From Todiramphus chloris collaris (Eukaryota; Chordata; Aves; Coraciiformes; Alcedinidae): a stretch of DNA of 64,000 nucleotides. The notes under the pieces were generated by a model. It worked only from the letters and a program-made list of their open reading frames with translations, made no database searches and was not told where the DNA came from. Below are positions 36,041 through 48,989 of the stretch, piece after piece. Both the position numbers and the translations under genes were made by a program. Each line of letters starts with the position of its first letter. Position 1 is the stretch's first letter. The stretch lies in assembly GCA_025345505.1 (NCBI GenBank), contig JANVCC010000018.1, forward strand, positions 34,904,959 through 34,968,958, given 5' to 3'.

Positions 36041-37186
36041 TCTACTGAATATTACATGATGATCCTAATCCTCGCCTATGCACACATTCGGAAATGACAA
36101 AGGTGACTGTTTATTTTTGTGTGTCCTTCCCTTCTGTCCTGTGCTGTATTTGATCTGTTCAACCTGTAAACATACTGCTTATTTCCACAGCATTTCACTC
36201 TATAGAACACGATAAAACTTTTAATGAGTCACTGGCTTGTTATCATGTGAATATTCAAATTACATTTGAAATTTCTAGATGAAAAGAAAATCAAGTTAAA
36301 TACCAATACCCGCTTGGTTAAACTATCACACTATTGTTACATTTCTACAGAAATGCCAGCCAAATTTCCCAGGTGCAGTTTCCATATCTCTCACATAACA
36401 GCGAAATAAAATCTCTTCATTAAAATAATGCATACAAATATACTGGTGGTTATTAGGGGGAAAAAAAAGAAAAAAACCCTGTGCTGTAAGCTAGTCCAAA
36501 AGAAACTATATTAAAGATCCGGCGTGAGACAGAATTTTGGATGAGCTCTAAGCAACTTTTCATCAGCGTGGTTCTTTGAAGTGACACACTTTCCAGTGTT
36601 GTTCCTCTTTATAAATGAGCTAACCTCAGATGTTACCAAGCACCCAAACAACGGGGCTGTTTCAGACTTGCAGTACATTAATAAATGATGATGTTTATGA
36701 AAGATATTGCAGACATTTTTCCAAGGCTGTGCAAAGCCCAATAAAGAAGAAAAAGAGAAAGAGGAATTCAGCAGTCTCTAAGGTCTTTTGATTTTTTAGG
36801 GAGACCAAGGACATACAATCCTAATGCAGGAAGGCTACTATGAGTAGTGCTGACAATCCGTGATGTTGGTGTTAGGGAAAGGGCAGATGTCTACAAAGTG
36901 AGCATGCCAGCTGTCTGAACTGGCAGTCCCAGGTTAGTTTATTTATTTGTTGTGGCTGTTTTTTGACCAGTAGCTCAGAAGAAGGTTGCTAAATGCAAAT
37001 ATAATTAGAACGGTCTGAAAACCCTGCACTGTGAAGCCTAAGCAGCAGAGGGAATGAGTAAGCAGATCTGAAGGAATAGAGGGTGTAACTCTTTGATGGT
37101 TTCTTGTCAGAGAGGGTAATGCAAGTCCTTGCATGCTTTGTTCAATGTCTTTGAAGGAGCTTTGAGGAAGATTTGAGATGACTTAC

Positions 37187-37246
37187 CACTGAATGGTATT
37201 GTTTGTGTATGAAGACATCAAAATGTTGTCACACCTCAGTTAATTA
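37187..37246 (-). other. Exon-like segment of 60 bases
   Basis: On the minus strand an acceptor (GTCTCCATTGCAG, just above 37246) and a near-ideal donor (CAGTG before gtaagt, 37186-37181) bound 60 bases. All three frames contain a stop (TAA, TAA and TGA near the 5' end), so if transcribed it would be non-coding or UTR. The evidence is splice consensus only. Confidence 0.18.
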
Positions 37247-37550
37247 CTGCAATGGAGACAACGTGATGGAAATTAAGTATGAATATACAGAGAAAGCAAA
37301 CAGCAGAACATAGGTATATGTGCATGCACACTTACTCTTTCAGCACTGTCTGTAGTTTTCTGTCTTGCTTAGTGACAACTTTATTCTGTGTGCTGTAGCT
37401 CATTGTCCTCAGTGCCCATGTGTTCAAGCATGTAGGAACAGACAAACCCCTGAGGAACAGGTACGGCTACAAGTTGATTTCACACATTTCTGATGCCCAC
37501 CAAGTGCCTCAGAGCTTCTTTGTTGCTCTCCCAACCTCCCATGGGACTAC

Positions 37551-38015
37551 GTGCTTTGCTCTGAGGTCTGCAGCAACCTTTGTTGCAGATTTCTCTGTAC
37601 AGACGTCTTGGTATGTAGTCGTGTTCTAGCAGGTTCTGGTATTGCTTTGACAAACTTGAAGAGAGGAATTCAGAACATCTTTAAAGTGTTTTCAGGGACC
37701 TTCACTTGTTTGTCTGTAGAAACCAAACTACACAGCATGCCAAAATTTTTGATAGTTTTGGATTCTTCTTCAACAGTTCTATGCCCAACCTGTCAAAAAC
37801 TGAGAGCTTTCCAGGGGTACCCATACCAGTGCCATTGCTATGAAGTAGAGTGTCAGTGTTTGTCAAACACTTATGCCAATGGATGCCCAGAATATGAATT
37901 AAGCAGATGTGATAGAACGGCTCAAACTATTGGATTTAGCAGCTATGTGGGTTCCAAGAATCTGGCTTACAGAGGGAACAGATATTCGCGTCCTCGCACA
38001 TGGCATCCATGTTGA
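37551..38015 (+). other. Unidentified 154-codon open frame, Cys-rich
   Basis: This plus-strand open frame from ATG to TGA is rich in Cys in its first 25 codons and again in its second half (LCPTCQKLRAFQGYPYQC, then CHCYEVECQCLSNTYANGC). Just upstream, an acceptor-like and donor-like pair bounds 37413-37460, a 48-base segment open in the phase reading CPCVQACRNRQTPEEQ. I recognise no family. Given the roughly 7000 stop-to-stop intervals expected in six frames of this AT-rich window, one or two frames of this length are expected by chance, so it is probably not a gene. A second frame (37420-37629) overlaps its start. Confidence 0.12.
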
Positions 38016-40907
38016 GTGTTGTGATTCACTCTAATGATAATTTTGCAGATGACCAAACAATGAAGTTTTTAGAAAGAAGAGAGTTTGTATCATCAGTTAT
38101 ATAACATGTATGAAATATATGTATTTTGAAGTTGTTAACAACGCACGTGAAAGTCTTTGCCCTGCACTTATTCAGGACATTTTCTGTGAAGTCATTAAAA
38201 GAAGAAAAGTTCTAGGCTGCAGAATGCATAAAAAGTGTTTAATATAAATTCTTTGGTGGTGTTCACTGGCCAGAAAGCAGCCCACTCAGTATGCAAGAGA
38301 TATAGGGAGAAGAGAAGCAGTGCAAGGCAGCAGTCATCTGTAATCTTGCGAGACAGCAAAACACATCACAGGTGACAATTTGTCAATAAACCCAGATGCA
38401 AATAGTAGGTAGAGGAAAAAAAACCCCTAAGGCTATGGCAATACTGGAAAACTGAGATCTGGAGGATACATAGCTTAAAAAAATGTAGCTTGTGTAAAAT
38501 GGGGAAGTAGAAAACAAATGCCTGAACTGAGACATGTGCCCTTTTAATTCTGTTCCTTCCCCTGATAAAAATATCAGGCTACATTAAGCCCTAATGTAAC
38601 TGCATCAAAGTCAGTGGAGTTAACATTGAGGATAAATTGCTTCCATAAACCATCAAAATCGATGACAATTGTGTCTGTTCATGCCAGAAATGAACCTGGC
38701 CCATTACAACAACAATTTTTTTGACACCCAAAGCTAAATTTAGTTTCCGTTTTCTCTGCAACGAAATAAACTTGAACTTTGATCTCTAAAGAGATGCCCA
38801 TGTCCTGAGAAACATGCCTCCTAACCTTAATCTACCAGATATGTGGATGGAAGGATACAGCTTCACCATTCTGACACCCACTTTCCCTTCAGGTGTGTCT
38901 GGCTCCACACTACCCTCCTGTGTGTCCTGGAAGGAAGGACTTTTGCAGTGCACAGAGGTAGGTGTGAGAGCATGCATACTGTACTGGACCTCATACCTTG
39001 ATCTTGCTGTGCACAATCACATACACACCCAGCACTTGGTGCAGCTCTAGGGTGGTCGAAGCAAATTTCTGCTCCTCAGCATGATAGCACTGTAGAAGGA
39101 TGTATAGATAAGGGAAGGGAGTGGGTTTTGTGAAAGGGGTTTTGTGTTTCTCATGACAAATAAGCTAACATGAAACAAACCAACCCAGCTGAAGTGAGGG
39201 TCTTTAAACTTCAGCCAGGAGTTTTACGGGTGAATTATTCTGACTTGTTCTTAGACCTTGCCTTGTTTTGTTGCCTTGGGATCCTATGCAAAAACAAAAG
39301 CAGCAGTGAGAGATGCTAGATGGACAGGCCTGGGGATGGGAGTCACTTCCTTATTGGGGGAGGGGAGTCTGAAATTTTAGTTGTCTCATACTTATTCCAC
39401 AACTTTGACTTTAGGGACTTTTGGGAAGAGTCAAGGGTGCTACAGTTAACATTTTCCTGGTGTGCACAGGGAGGAAGTAGATATACTCTCTATCTCCATT
39501 TCTTCCCCGTTCATTCTGTATTTTGCAGAGGGAACTTAATGCATTTTTATAACTTGTTCTGGACAAGTTTCTCTTTCATTGAAAGAAACAGTTTTTAGGA
39601 GTTATTTACTAATTTCATGGTCTAGGTAATCCAGTATTCACCTGACACTTTCTTATAATATGCCCTGAAATGCATCTACCTCTCCTAACCTAGAGTCAGG
39701 AGTCTTCTGGTTCTTGAATGATTGAGTACCAACTCCAAAATGATACCTTGGAAGAGTAATTCTTAAACATTCTGATTGTGACTCGGCTTCCAGATGTATG
39801 GAAGTCTCTCCCTACGTATGTAGGTATGTATGCATCTCACTATGCCACTGCAAATAATTTATCATATATTAATATGTGTTTATCATGCTTGAAAACTCCA
39901 TTGCAGCTGCTGTGACTCTAAAGGGAGTCATCTACCTCAAAGTGGGGAGTAGATTGGGTTTTCCCTTACAAAATAAAGGAAATCTTGATGCAAAGGGTCT
40001 GTTGAGCACCCAGCCCCTCTGGTCAGCCAGCAATGGCTGGGCATCTGATTTTCCATTTAAGTGCTTGAAAAGTGCCTTCATGTATCATAGACTTAGCAGC
40101 TCATCCTTTAGATTGCACAGTACCAACACAATGCTAGTGCTGTCCTGTTTACGAGCAACTTTGAGACACAAAAGTATTATCCTGGCAGCAAAACAAACTG
40201 TATTTGATATAGATTTTGCCTTTTGTCAAGAACAGTAGCACAGACTAACTTATGTAGGTACCTGACTTTTTGTGTGCATGTGTAAGACTCCAGGTTAATT
40301 CTTTTTCTATTAAAAAATCTGTGCTAGTTTGAAAGGCTTCATTTACATTCCAGCTAGACTGAACGTTTTATTTTCTAGCATGAATCTCTCCGTTAATCAG
40401 AACTAGATGAATTTACACCACCTTCAAAGAGCCTGCAAAAGGATACAGAAAAAAATGTTAATCAAATGGCAAAATCCACAGAGAAAAATTAGGCTCAGAA
40501 ATAAATTATTTCAACATGTATGACTTCTATAGCATTGCCAATGTAAATCTATGCAGTATGTCACCACAGTGGAGTCCATAGTGTCTAAGTCTGAGGTTTT
40601 GCTCTATATATGTTTTTATAAAAGCATTTCTATCTAGTTGCACAGTGTTCTGGGGTAACCGAAAAATGTGTCTTTAATACAGTACATGCAAAATAAGCCA
40701 GATTACTGTCATTACTGAGATATGTGTAACAAAATCATACACAGAACTTCTCTAATTTACTCTATTGTGCAGATCTTCAAGATCTCATTATGATCTTTTG
40801 TTTGTCATGGCCCCTGTTCACTTGCTAGACAGCCTGTCTTCACAGTGATTAAGATAATGAAAACACAACATTATAGGTCAGGCTCTATAAGGACTGATGA
40901 GTTTTAC

Positions 40908-41513
40908 AGAATCATAGAATAATAGAATAATTTTGGTTGGGAGAGACCTTTAAGATCATCAAGTAGAACTGTAAACCCATCACTGACAGGTCCACTACTA
41001 AACCATGTCCCTAAGCACCACATCTACAGGTCTTTAAAGTATCTCCAGAGATGGGAACACAACCACTTCCCTGGGCAGCTTGTTCCAATGTTTTACAACC
41101 CTTTAAGTGAAGAAATTTTTCTAATATCTAACCTAAAACTCCCCTGGAGCAACTTGAGACTATTTTCTCTTGTCCTATTGCTTGTTACTTGAGAGACCAA
41201 CCCCCTCCTTGCTACATCTGCCTTTCGCTTAGTTATAGAGGGCAATAAGGTCTCCCCTGAGACTCCTTTTCTCCAGGCTAAACAACCCCAATCCCCTCAG
41301 CCAGTCTTCATAAGACTTGTGCTCTGGACCCTTTAGCAGTTTCGTTGTCCTTCTTTGGACTTCAAACACCTCAATGTCCTTGTAGTGAAGAGCCCAAAAC
41401 TGAACACGGTATTCAGAGGTGCAGCCTCACCAGTACCACGTGCAGGGGGACAATCCCTTCCTTAGTCCTGCTGGCCACACTATTTCTAATACAATCCAGA
41501 ATACTAATTGTGT
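40908..41513 (-). mobile_element. CR1 LINE fragment, 3' UTR and ORF2 end
   Basis: The plus strand begins AGAATCATAGAATAATAGAA, then TTGGTTGGGAGAGACCTTTA, and continues through the complement of the CR1 ORF2 C-terminal region (CTAAACCATGTCCCTAAGCA, GGGCAGCTTGTTCCAATG, CTCTTGTCCTATTGCTTG). Similarity ends near AATACAATCCAGAATACTAA. No open frame survives. It belongs to the same subfamily group as the copy at 60761 but is more diverged. Confidence 0.93.
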
Positions 41514-42251
41514 TAGGATAAGTCAGACATATCTTAAAAAAATTCTGCATATGTTTTAAATTATATAGACACAAAGATTTAGAATAAAACAAACAAACAA
41601 ATGGTTGCTTTTCATTATACCAGTTTCAGCCCACATTTCTGTAATCTTCAACAATGCCTGCTTCAGGTTCATGTTTTTATGCATATTTCCTATAGGAATT
41701 TGTGAGATCTAAACACTGAAATGCCAAACAATTGAGATACCACTCATTTACAAAACAGTCATTATGCTTATTAAACAATCAAAGCATTTTTTTTTTGTAC
41801 ATCCACATCTCTTTGGGCATCCAGACAGAAAGCCTATGGGTCTGAAACAACTGTCATCCATCCTTGTGCTCACAGACCTGGAAGGCACTGAGGTGCAGCA
41901 CTCTATGGAGTCACAGAAAGGATGCTTGGATCTCTAATATACAGGGTCTGTGAGAATCTGTTGGATCCACACATGCTCTACACTTCTTTTTATCTTAAAT
42001 GTAGGACAAGGAAGACTGACTGACAACAGTGAGCAACACCCCAGCATTTACCTCTAATTTAAATTCAAAGTAAAAGGACTTCTACCAGGCCAACTAGAGA
42101 GGGGATGCTTCAAATAAAGGCTATAAATACCCCTGTGAATACAAGTATCCTGACTGACCTGGAGTTTTGATAGATGCGTTCAAGCTTTAGATGAATCGAC
42201 TTGTTTGAGATTCTGAACACATCAAAAAATGGTAGTAATTTTATTTAATAG

Positions 42252-42307
42252 TACTGCAACATTCAAAATATTACATTGTTACTGCAACATTCAGAACATT
42301 ACATTGT
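42252..42307 (+). repeat. 28-base tandem duplication
   Basis: The first copy is 42252-42279 (beginning TACTGCAACATTCAAAATAT) and the second is 42280-42307. They abut exactly and differ at two positions (AAAATAT against AGAACAT). This is a clean two-copy tandem duplication. Confidence 0.9.
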
Positions 42308-44899
42308 ATGCACTCCGATGTCATTACCCCACTGACTTGAAGTTAAAATTATGACAGGGAAGTGATAGTATTTGCAGGTGGGTGCATTTTATTTCCCTGA
42401 GAGTAGTGAGATTTGGGTGTATACAGTCTGTATTCTCAGAATTTTGTCCCCTAATTTCTTCCTAGTTAAAATGCATACAGCGTTGTTATCACAACTCATG
42501 CATTTAATAATTGGAAGCATCAACCCATCCAAAATAAGCTGCAAAATCAGCACTCCTAGGTTATGTTTTTACATGCCCTCAGAAAAAAACTGTGCATGCT
42601 ACAAAACTGAAACAAAAATGCCCTGTTATGTGTATCATATACAGTGATGATATTAACACAGAAATGCAAAAATGTGATGTTCTTGGCTTGAGAATTATTT
42701 TTAACGGATTTTTTTAAAGGGGTGAAATAATTTTTTTAAAACCTAGGTGAACCTTTAAAATGCCAATTCTAGATATTAATGTGACCATAATAGTAGCATC
42801 CATCAGACGCTGGAAAATGTCAGGGGCTGAAATTATACATTTGTTTTGTGTCTGTTTTGTTATTAATTTTGCACATTCCTCTTTTGGCAAAGATGGCCCT
42901 AGTGCATGCAATCTTTGCAATTCACTCTTCCTAGAAAAGAAACAAAACCAAACCAAATTGTGAACATTTACCTCTAAAGGCAAATGTTTTGAAGAGTCTC
43001 AGTTTTTCAAGATCATTTACATCATTTGGAGGTCTCATGTTTTTTCTTTCATGACACAGTGCCAGCAGCCACAGTTTTGTCCAGCTCCCCTGAACACCCA
43101 GGAAGTGATTGCTGTGGTCTGGATGATGGTCTGGATGGACCCAGAGCAGCAGCTGAGCACCAGACAGCTGCATCTCTCTGACAGACCTGACAGATGGGCA
43201 GCTGCTGCCAGATGAAGCACTGTGGAGTACCAGTCCTACAAATTAGTTTCAACCTTCCTACCAACCTTAGATGGTGATCTAAGGAAGCCTGGGTACCCAG
43301 AGAAGCAGACGATCTGTTACAAAAATGTGGTGTTTGTCATTTGGAACCAAAAATCCCAGAAAGACACAAAAGGAACACCAAACTTTCCTATGCTGCAATG
43401 TGAGGTTGTTTTGGGGTTTTTTTTGCTCTTTTATGCACATTTTTCTGATCTGAATTCAATCCTGATGTCATCTTCCTCCCCTTCCTCAGTGTGTATGTGG
43501 GTTTTCACATACGCTCATCACTTCAAGGACAAGTCCTTAAACAGCAGGGAATGGGTCCAAATGGCTCATCCTTTTTGGCGAAGTTGATTCAGCATCAGGA
43601 TCAAAGCAAGTCTCTGCTTCAAGATGTTTCCCCTGATGTTTCCACAGCTTCCTAGGGACATGTTTCTCTTCTTCCTGTTTCTGGGCAGGGAAACCCTTCT
43701 TTCCTGTTTCTGTGGTATCTTGTTTTCCTTGCTGTATCTGTGCTGGATATGGTGTCAAGCCCAGAATCTCAATAGAGCTGTCCTGCCATTGAAGTTTTCT
43801 TCTTTATGATTTTTTCTTTGCTTTCCCTCGGTTTCTAAACTTTTTGTCTTTTCTCCTAGTATTAGCATCGGCATTCTGCCTAGGTGCCGTGTCAGTGTTT
43901 TGAGAGAAAGCAGTTTCTTCTGCAGAGACATCCTGCCATCTCCTTACTGAAGTAAGACCTATCAAATTCTGCCATTTATTTCCTGGATATAGGTGCTTTT
44001 TGAAGAAATGAGCACAGCAGTTAGCAAGGCCAACCTCTTTAAATGACCCCTAGTGCAGTAACCTGCAGATTCTTCGTTATGTAGACCTTTTCCACACTGC
44101 TTCAAACTTTACCACTCTGATCTGTAGAGATATTTTTGCACCATTTGTGGAAACTAATGACGTTATGCTGTGATGATGAGTTAAATTTCCTAGCTAGCAC
44201 ACAGTAGCTTTGTGACAGGCAATGAACTTGGACTGTTTTCTCTATGTCTGCACCTATGCAGAGAGGTATCTGTGACTGGTAGAATTAGGAATTCCCAGTG
44301 CAGGGGAATGGGCATCAGTGACTTTTAATGCAACCATCTCCCAGTAAGCTATCATCTCTGCAGAGCTGTGTGCCCTTTGAACAGTTCATAAACTGTCTCC
44401 TGAGGAAGATTAACACAGGAAGAACCTGGGATATGTTTATAACTCTCCTAAGGGATAGGATTATTTTCTTCCAGCCTTCAGACCACCTGCTGCAATTTCT
44501 GTGAACACTTTCATTTTACAGCTATGAAGTCAGCTAATGAAATGCCACAGCAGATCCCACCCGCCCTGCACCCCTCTGCCCCAAGTGATGGAGAGCGTGT
44601 GTGCTGCAGGCAGCAGCCTTGCATATAACTGCTCTTCATTAGTAAAGTTTTTCTCTGCACAGACTGTCAAGATGTTTTTGAAAATGGTTTTTGGGTTCAT
44701 CTCAAACTGCAGTTAAAGAAACCTCGTGAGTTCAGGTTGAAATAGTTCTGTCTTATCATTATTTCCCTCTCACAGCATGTATAAAGGTTAGAGGCAAAGA
44801 ACTGACAACCGGTATATATATTTGAATAAATACAGTGGCTGATACTGAAAGTGAAAGGATGGGAGAGCTACTGATAGAGCCAGTGAGAAAACACCGTGT

Positions 44900-44929
44900 C
44901 TTTTATGATTCTTTCTTTTATGATTCTTT
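44900..44929 (+). repeat. 15-base tandem duplication
   Basis: CTTTTATGATTCTTT occurs twice back to back (44900-44914 and 44915-44929) without mismatch. Confidence 0.85.
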
Positions 44930-46223
44930 TGAAATATTTTGAAGAACATTTTCAAGCTATTTTATCTATCTGTACCACTGTGGTGTCTTTAACACTGAAG
45001 TAGGAAATCACAGAATTTCACACACCTTTAAGTGATAATTCATAGCCAGCATACAAATCTGAGTGTTTACACAGTACCACTGATTGGCTGTACTGCACTG
45101 TCTATAGACAGGCATCCATTTAATATTTGTAGCTACCTATATAGATTACTGTCAGAGGAATTATTACAGCAAAGATGCTTAGCACTTCTAACCGTTATGT
45201 CACTGTTGAAAACGAGTGCTATTGATTGCCATGTTCATATCTTTTAGAGCTCAGGTCATAGTTTGCTGAGCACATAAAGATCTTCCCATTTAAATTTCCC
45301 AGTCAAGTGTAGAAGACGAGTAGGGCTGCACAGCCTGCAAGGGTAGGGAAGAGCTTAGTCATGGACAACACTTACTCAGGAAGCAGAAATAAAGTTTCTC
45401 CACTCAGGAGGCAGAAATATAGTTCCTCAAGTCTTCAGGTAACTGTAGCAGACAAAGTTGGACTGCATCTGCAAGGATACTGTCCAGTGGGACACAAGTG
45501 AAGATGCCTCTGAACAAAAGTGTTTCTTAATATTTGTGCACTGGATTCAACATTCACAGAGTGAGAGATGGGGAAACACTGGTTTATTCATTTCATATGG
45601 AATGATTACAGGTAAAACAGGTCAAACAGTCATTTCCTCTTCCAAAAAAGAGGAATTTGAGTTACTGTATGTAGGCCTCTTGATGTAGGAAAAAAATACT
45701 AGAATTATGTGGTCATAGTGTTAATTTCATTCTATAATTTACTGTCTCCTTTTTATAGAAGAGTATTTAACTGACAAAAGGATACAAATACTGGGTTCCT
45801 GTCTCTTGACTTTATCATGCTTAACACAGAAACATTAATATAGCTTGTATCCCCAAAGAGAAAAAATAAGTTTCACTGATATGCCAAAAACAAGTACTTT
45901 GTTCTTTAATGAAGAGAAACTGTTGCTTTGATAAAAGTGTTAGAAGAATTTAAATAAAGGCATCTAAATTACTGGTGTGATAAATAAGAAAAATGAAGTG
46001 CATAGCTACAATGGTTATTACCTGACACTCATATATCTTATTAGGCAGTAGTTTGACTAAACACACAAAAATGTTCACTCTGTAATGGCACTACGTAGTA
46101 TTTTCCTCTGCTACTAATTTATTTTGTCATGTTCCACAGTATGAACAAATTAAATACCACACATGTCTGAAATGTCTCAAACAATTAGATTTATCTTGAT
46201 TATTCTTGCAATTTGTCTGCTCG

Positions 46224-46246
46224 TCTGTCTGATAATATCAGACAGA
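46224..46246 (+). repeat. Perfect 11-base inverted repeat
   Basis: TCTGTCTGATA and TATCAGACAGA are separated by a single A, forming a near-perfect 23-base palindrome. It could bind a dimeric protein or extrude as a small cruciform. There is no gene context. Confidence 0.8.
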
Positions 46247-47393
46247 TGTTCGTGAGAAGTGGCACAGGGTGGGGGGTACCATGAGCTAACCAAATCTTAC
46301 AGAAATTGAGTTAGGTGTCCCTTAAAGCTGTTGTGTATTTTCAAGAAGGAAAACCAGTTTCTGAAGAAATGACAGTTTGGGAAGTTTTGCTGAGACTGCA
46401 AGGACACAAGGAGGTCAGACAAGGCATTTCATGTCTGGGACAAAGTCCCATGCAGGCTTTTTCAGACCTGGAAGGACACCCCTGTGCTAACCCTGGGAGT
46501 AACACTGCCAGGGGCAGTCTTCCAAACATGGTGTCAGTACGTGTTGCTGTGAGTGAAATTTCTTTACCATCATGCACAGGGATAATCCATCCTGGAACTA
46601 TTTTCCTGCTAATCCCCTGTTAGCCTAGCCTTTCAGCACAAACCAGCAAATATGGCCCAGATACTGCAACTCCTTCTCTGAGATAGAGTGACCATCATAA
46701 ACTACTAAGCTTAATAGTTGTCCTCTTACATAAAAGCACAGGGCTTGCTTTGTTTCATTTTAGTTCAATCTAGCTCTGTGTGTGTTCTGGACAGTGGTTG
46801 AGTAGTGTCTGTGTATATCTGCAGAGACTATTGGCAAGCCCCCAAGACATGCAGCTACACCACATACAAGGTAGAAATCTTGCTAGTGCTCAAAAAATGC
46901 TTTCTTTGAAAACTGGAGTATGTAAACTGTATACCATATTAAAATACAATTAACAGTGCTCTCAACAATATTGACTGAGTTGGGGTCTCTAAGCTTCTGC
47001 ATGTCTCTTTTAAGCTGACTTGAGCAAGACCTCCAGTGAAGCCAGAGCCTTCTCCTCTCTGCAAGTGCAAAGAAACCTTCCTAACCTAATGGCTGAAAAA
47101 ACTCACAACTTCAGGGTTGATCATTAGGAGGAGTCCTTGTCTTGGGACTTTGGCTAGCTGGCTTCTGCATTTTTCTGCCCAGCAGACACTTTAATAACCT
47201 GATGGCTCAGCAAACGTGTTTTACATTGCCTTTATTGCAACAACAAATGTGTTGGTACGCGGGGAAGATGCTGGCAGCCTGTTGTGTTGTATGTAGGGTT
47301 GCCTGCTGCATCCACTCAGGCACCCTGGGCATGGTCTAGCTCTGTCAGCAGTGACCACCTTCCTCTGGTGTGTCCCACTGCACACCCTGGGAA

Positions 47394-47428
47394 GGGATGG
47401 GATGTGATGGGATGGGATGGGATGGGGG
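47394..47428 (+). repeat. (GGGAT)n repeat with strong G-quadruplex motif
   Basis: GGGAT units form six G runs of three or more. The best four lie at 47409-47428, separated by 2-base AT loops and ending in GGGGG. Short uniform loops are the arrangement generally associated with stable quadruplexes. Confidence 0.9.
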
Positions 47429-48225
47429 TGCAGTGCAGTCCTATTAACAGACTCAGCAAGTGCTTTTGAATCAGGACTACAGGGTCACAGGGGGATTGCC
47501 TCTGCCTCATAGCACAGGCACAGCCTGGAAGCATCCCTTGAAAACTAAGCAGGCATTACATATTGCCATGTGGGATCAGGAGGCATGTTATCAGCATGCA
47601 GATGTTCATTATGGGCTGTCTGCTCAAACCAAGGCAACTGCTCCAGCAAAAATGGTGCTGGCTGACTGTCTTCATCCTTTCTGATGGCCTACAGACAGGG
47701 CTGAAGGCTGCTGTGCATGCAGCCAGCCATGCACCCTACAGCATCAGTGTCTGTGCACAACCTCCAAAAGAAGTTATTTTTATTCCTACAGCCAACGGTG
47801 CTGCTCTGAAAGGTCGGTAAACACCAGCTGTGGCTCAGTGCCAGCAAAGTCAGTGAGGATCAAAATAGAATGAGACAGGTTTTGAACAAGACATTGTACT
47901 ATATTGCTGTGTAACGATCCATGGTTGCATACATACAGACAGCATGGGTCGTCGGCCAGCTTCACGCATGACTCATTGCCAGCTCTGGAAATACAGACTG
48001 CTGCCTGGTGAGCTGCTCTGCTTGCAGCGACGTCACTGGGCAGAGATAAAAAATCAAGCACTGGCAAGCAAAGAGAACAGTTGGAGAGGCATGGAAGAAC
48101 TTCCATACCATGCCATGGGTTGGTGTTTCTCCTGGTAGTTTCTGACCTTACAGACAAGGACACAGGAATGTTTTGTACTGGATGAAACTACAAAGCAAAC
48201 TTTCCTTTAGAAAGTGCCTGTGTGA

Positions 48226-48280
48226 TTGCTTAGATCCATTTTCTCTTTAACTTTTGCTTAGATCCATTTTCTCTTTAACT
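48226..48280 (+). repeat. 27-base direct duplication, 28-base period
   Basis: A 27-base unit beginning TTGCTTAGATCCATTTTCTC occurs at 48226-48252 and again, identical, at 48254-48280, with one T between. Perfect identity indicates a recent event. Confidence 0.92.
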
Positions 48281-48989
48281 AAAACATTCTTTATAACTTA
48301 AATACTGATGATGATAAAGTTAAATAAGGTCATTATTGCCGTTTTAGTTGTGTAAGTTAGAACTACACCAAGAACATTTTTTTCTACACAAATCATGGAA
48401 GTTTGTTTTCAGGGAACTGGAAAAGGACTCCAAGTTCCAGATTCAGTTCCTAGATCTGCAGCAGATTCTGCAACATTTCAGTCATCTTCCCCCTTGTACT
48501 TCAGTTGTCCATTCCTGCAAGAGAAGAGACTATTAAAACCTAACTTTTGGTTTGTACTTAGCTTAATACTTTTTTTTTTTTTTCCTTATGTTTACGATAT
48601 TTTTAACTCATCAAAATATTACTGCAAAGGTTTAGAAAGAAAGTCTTGCCTCTAGTTCTGGCAATTGGAATTTAGTCAACGATTTGTCCAGTGAGATAAG
48701 GACTTCATCTTGAATGGAAATATCACTAAAACAACCACTCAAGATGAAACTTTGAAGCGCACAAGTACTCCATCTATCTAGAAATTAAGACCAAACAGCA
48801 ATGGGTATCATTTTCACAGCTTCCCCTCCTAGTCCCCTGTTTTTGAGGGAGCTGCAGAACAGCACATTTCCACCAACAGAATGAGCAAAGATCAACTTAA
48901 ACTAAGTGGAAATGGAGGGTAGAAGGGGAAAAACAGAAGTTGAAAAATGTTCACTTTAAAGACTGGAGTGTATAAACCACATTGCTTAC

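Larger units (their letters stand above)
32791..40907. other. Unannotated DNA, 8.1 kb
   Basis: No gene was recognised apart from the speculative items at 37187-37246 and 37551-38015. The stretch 35440-36500 is AT-rich, free of repeats and rich in TAAT-like words. This is the sort of composition seen in conserved non-coding elements, but conservation cannot be judged from one sequence. A T-rich pyrimidine run (33427-33452) precedes a weak acceptor. Confidence 0.5.
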
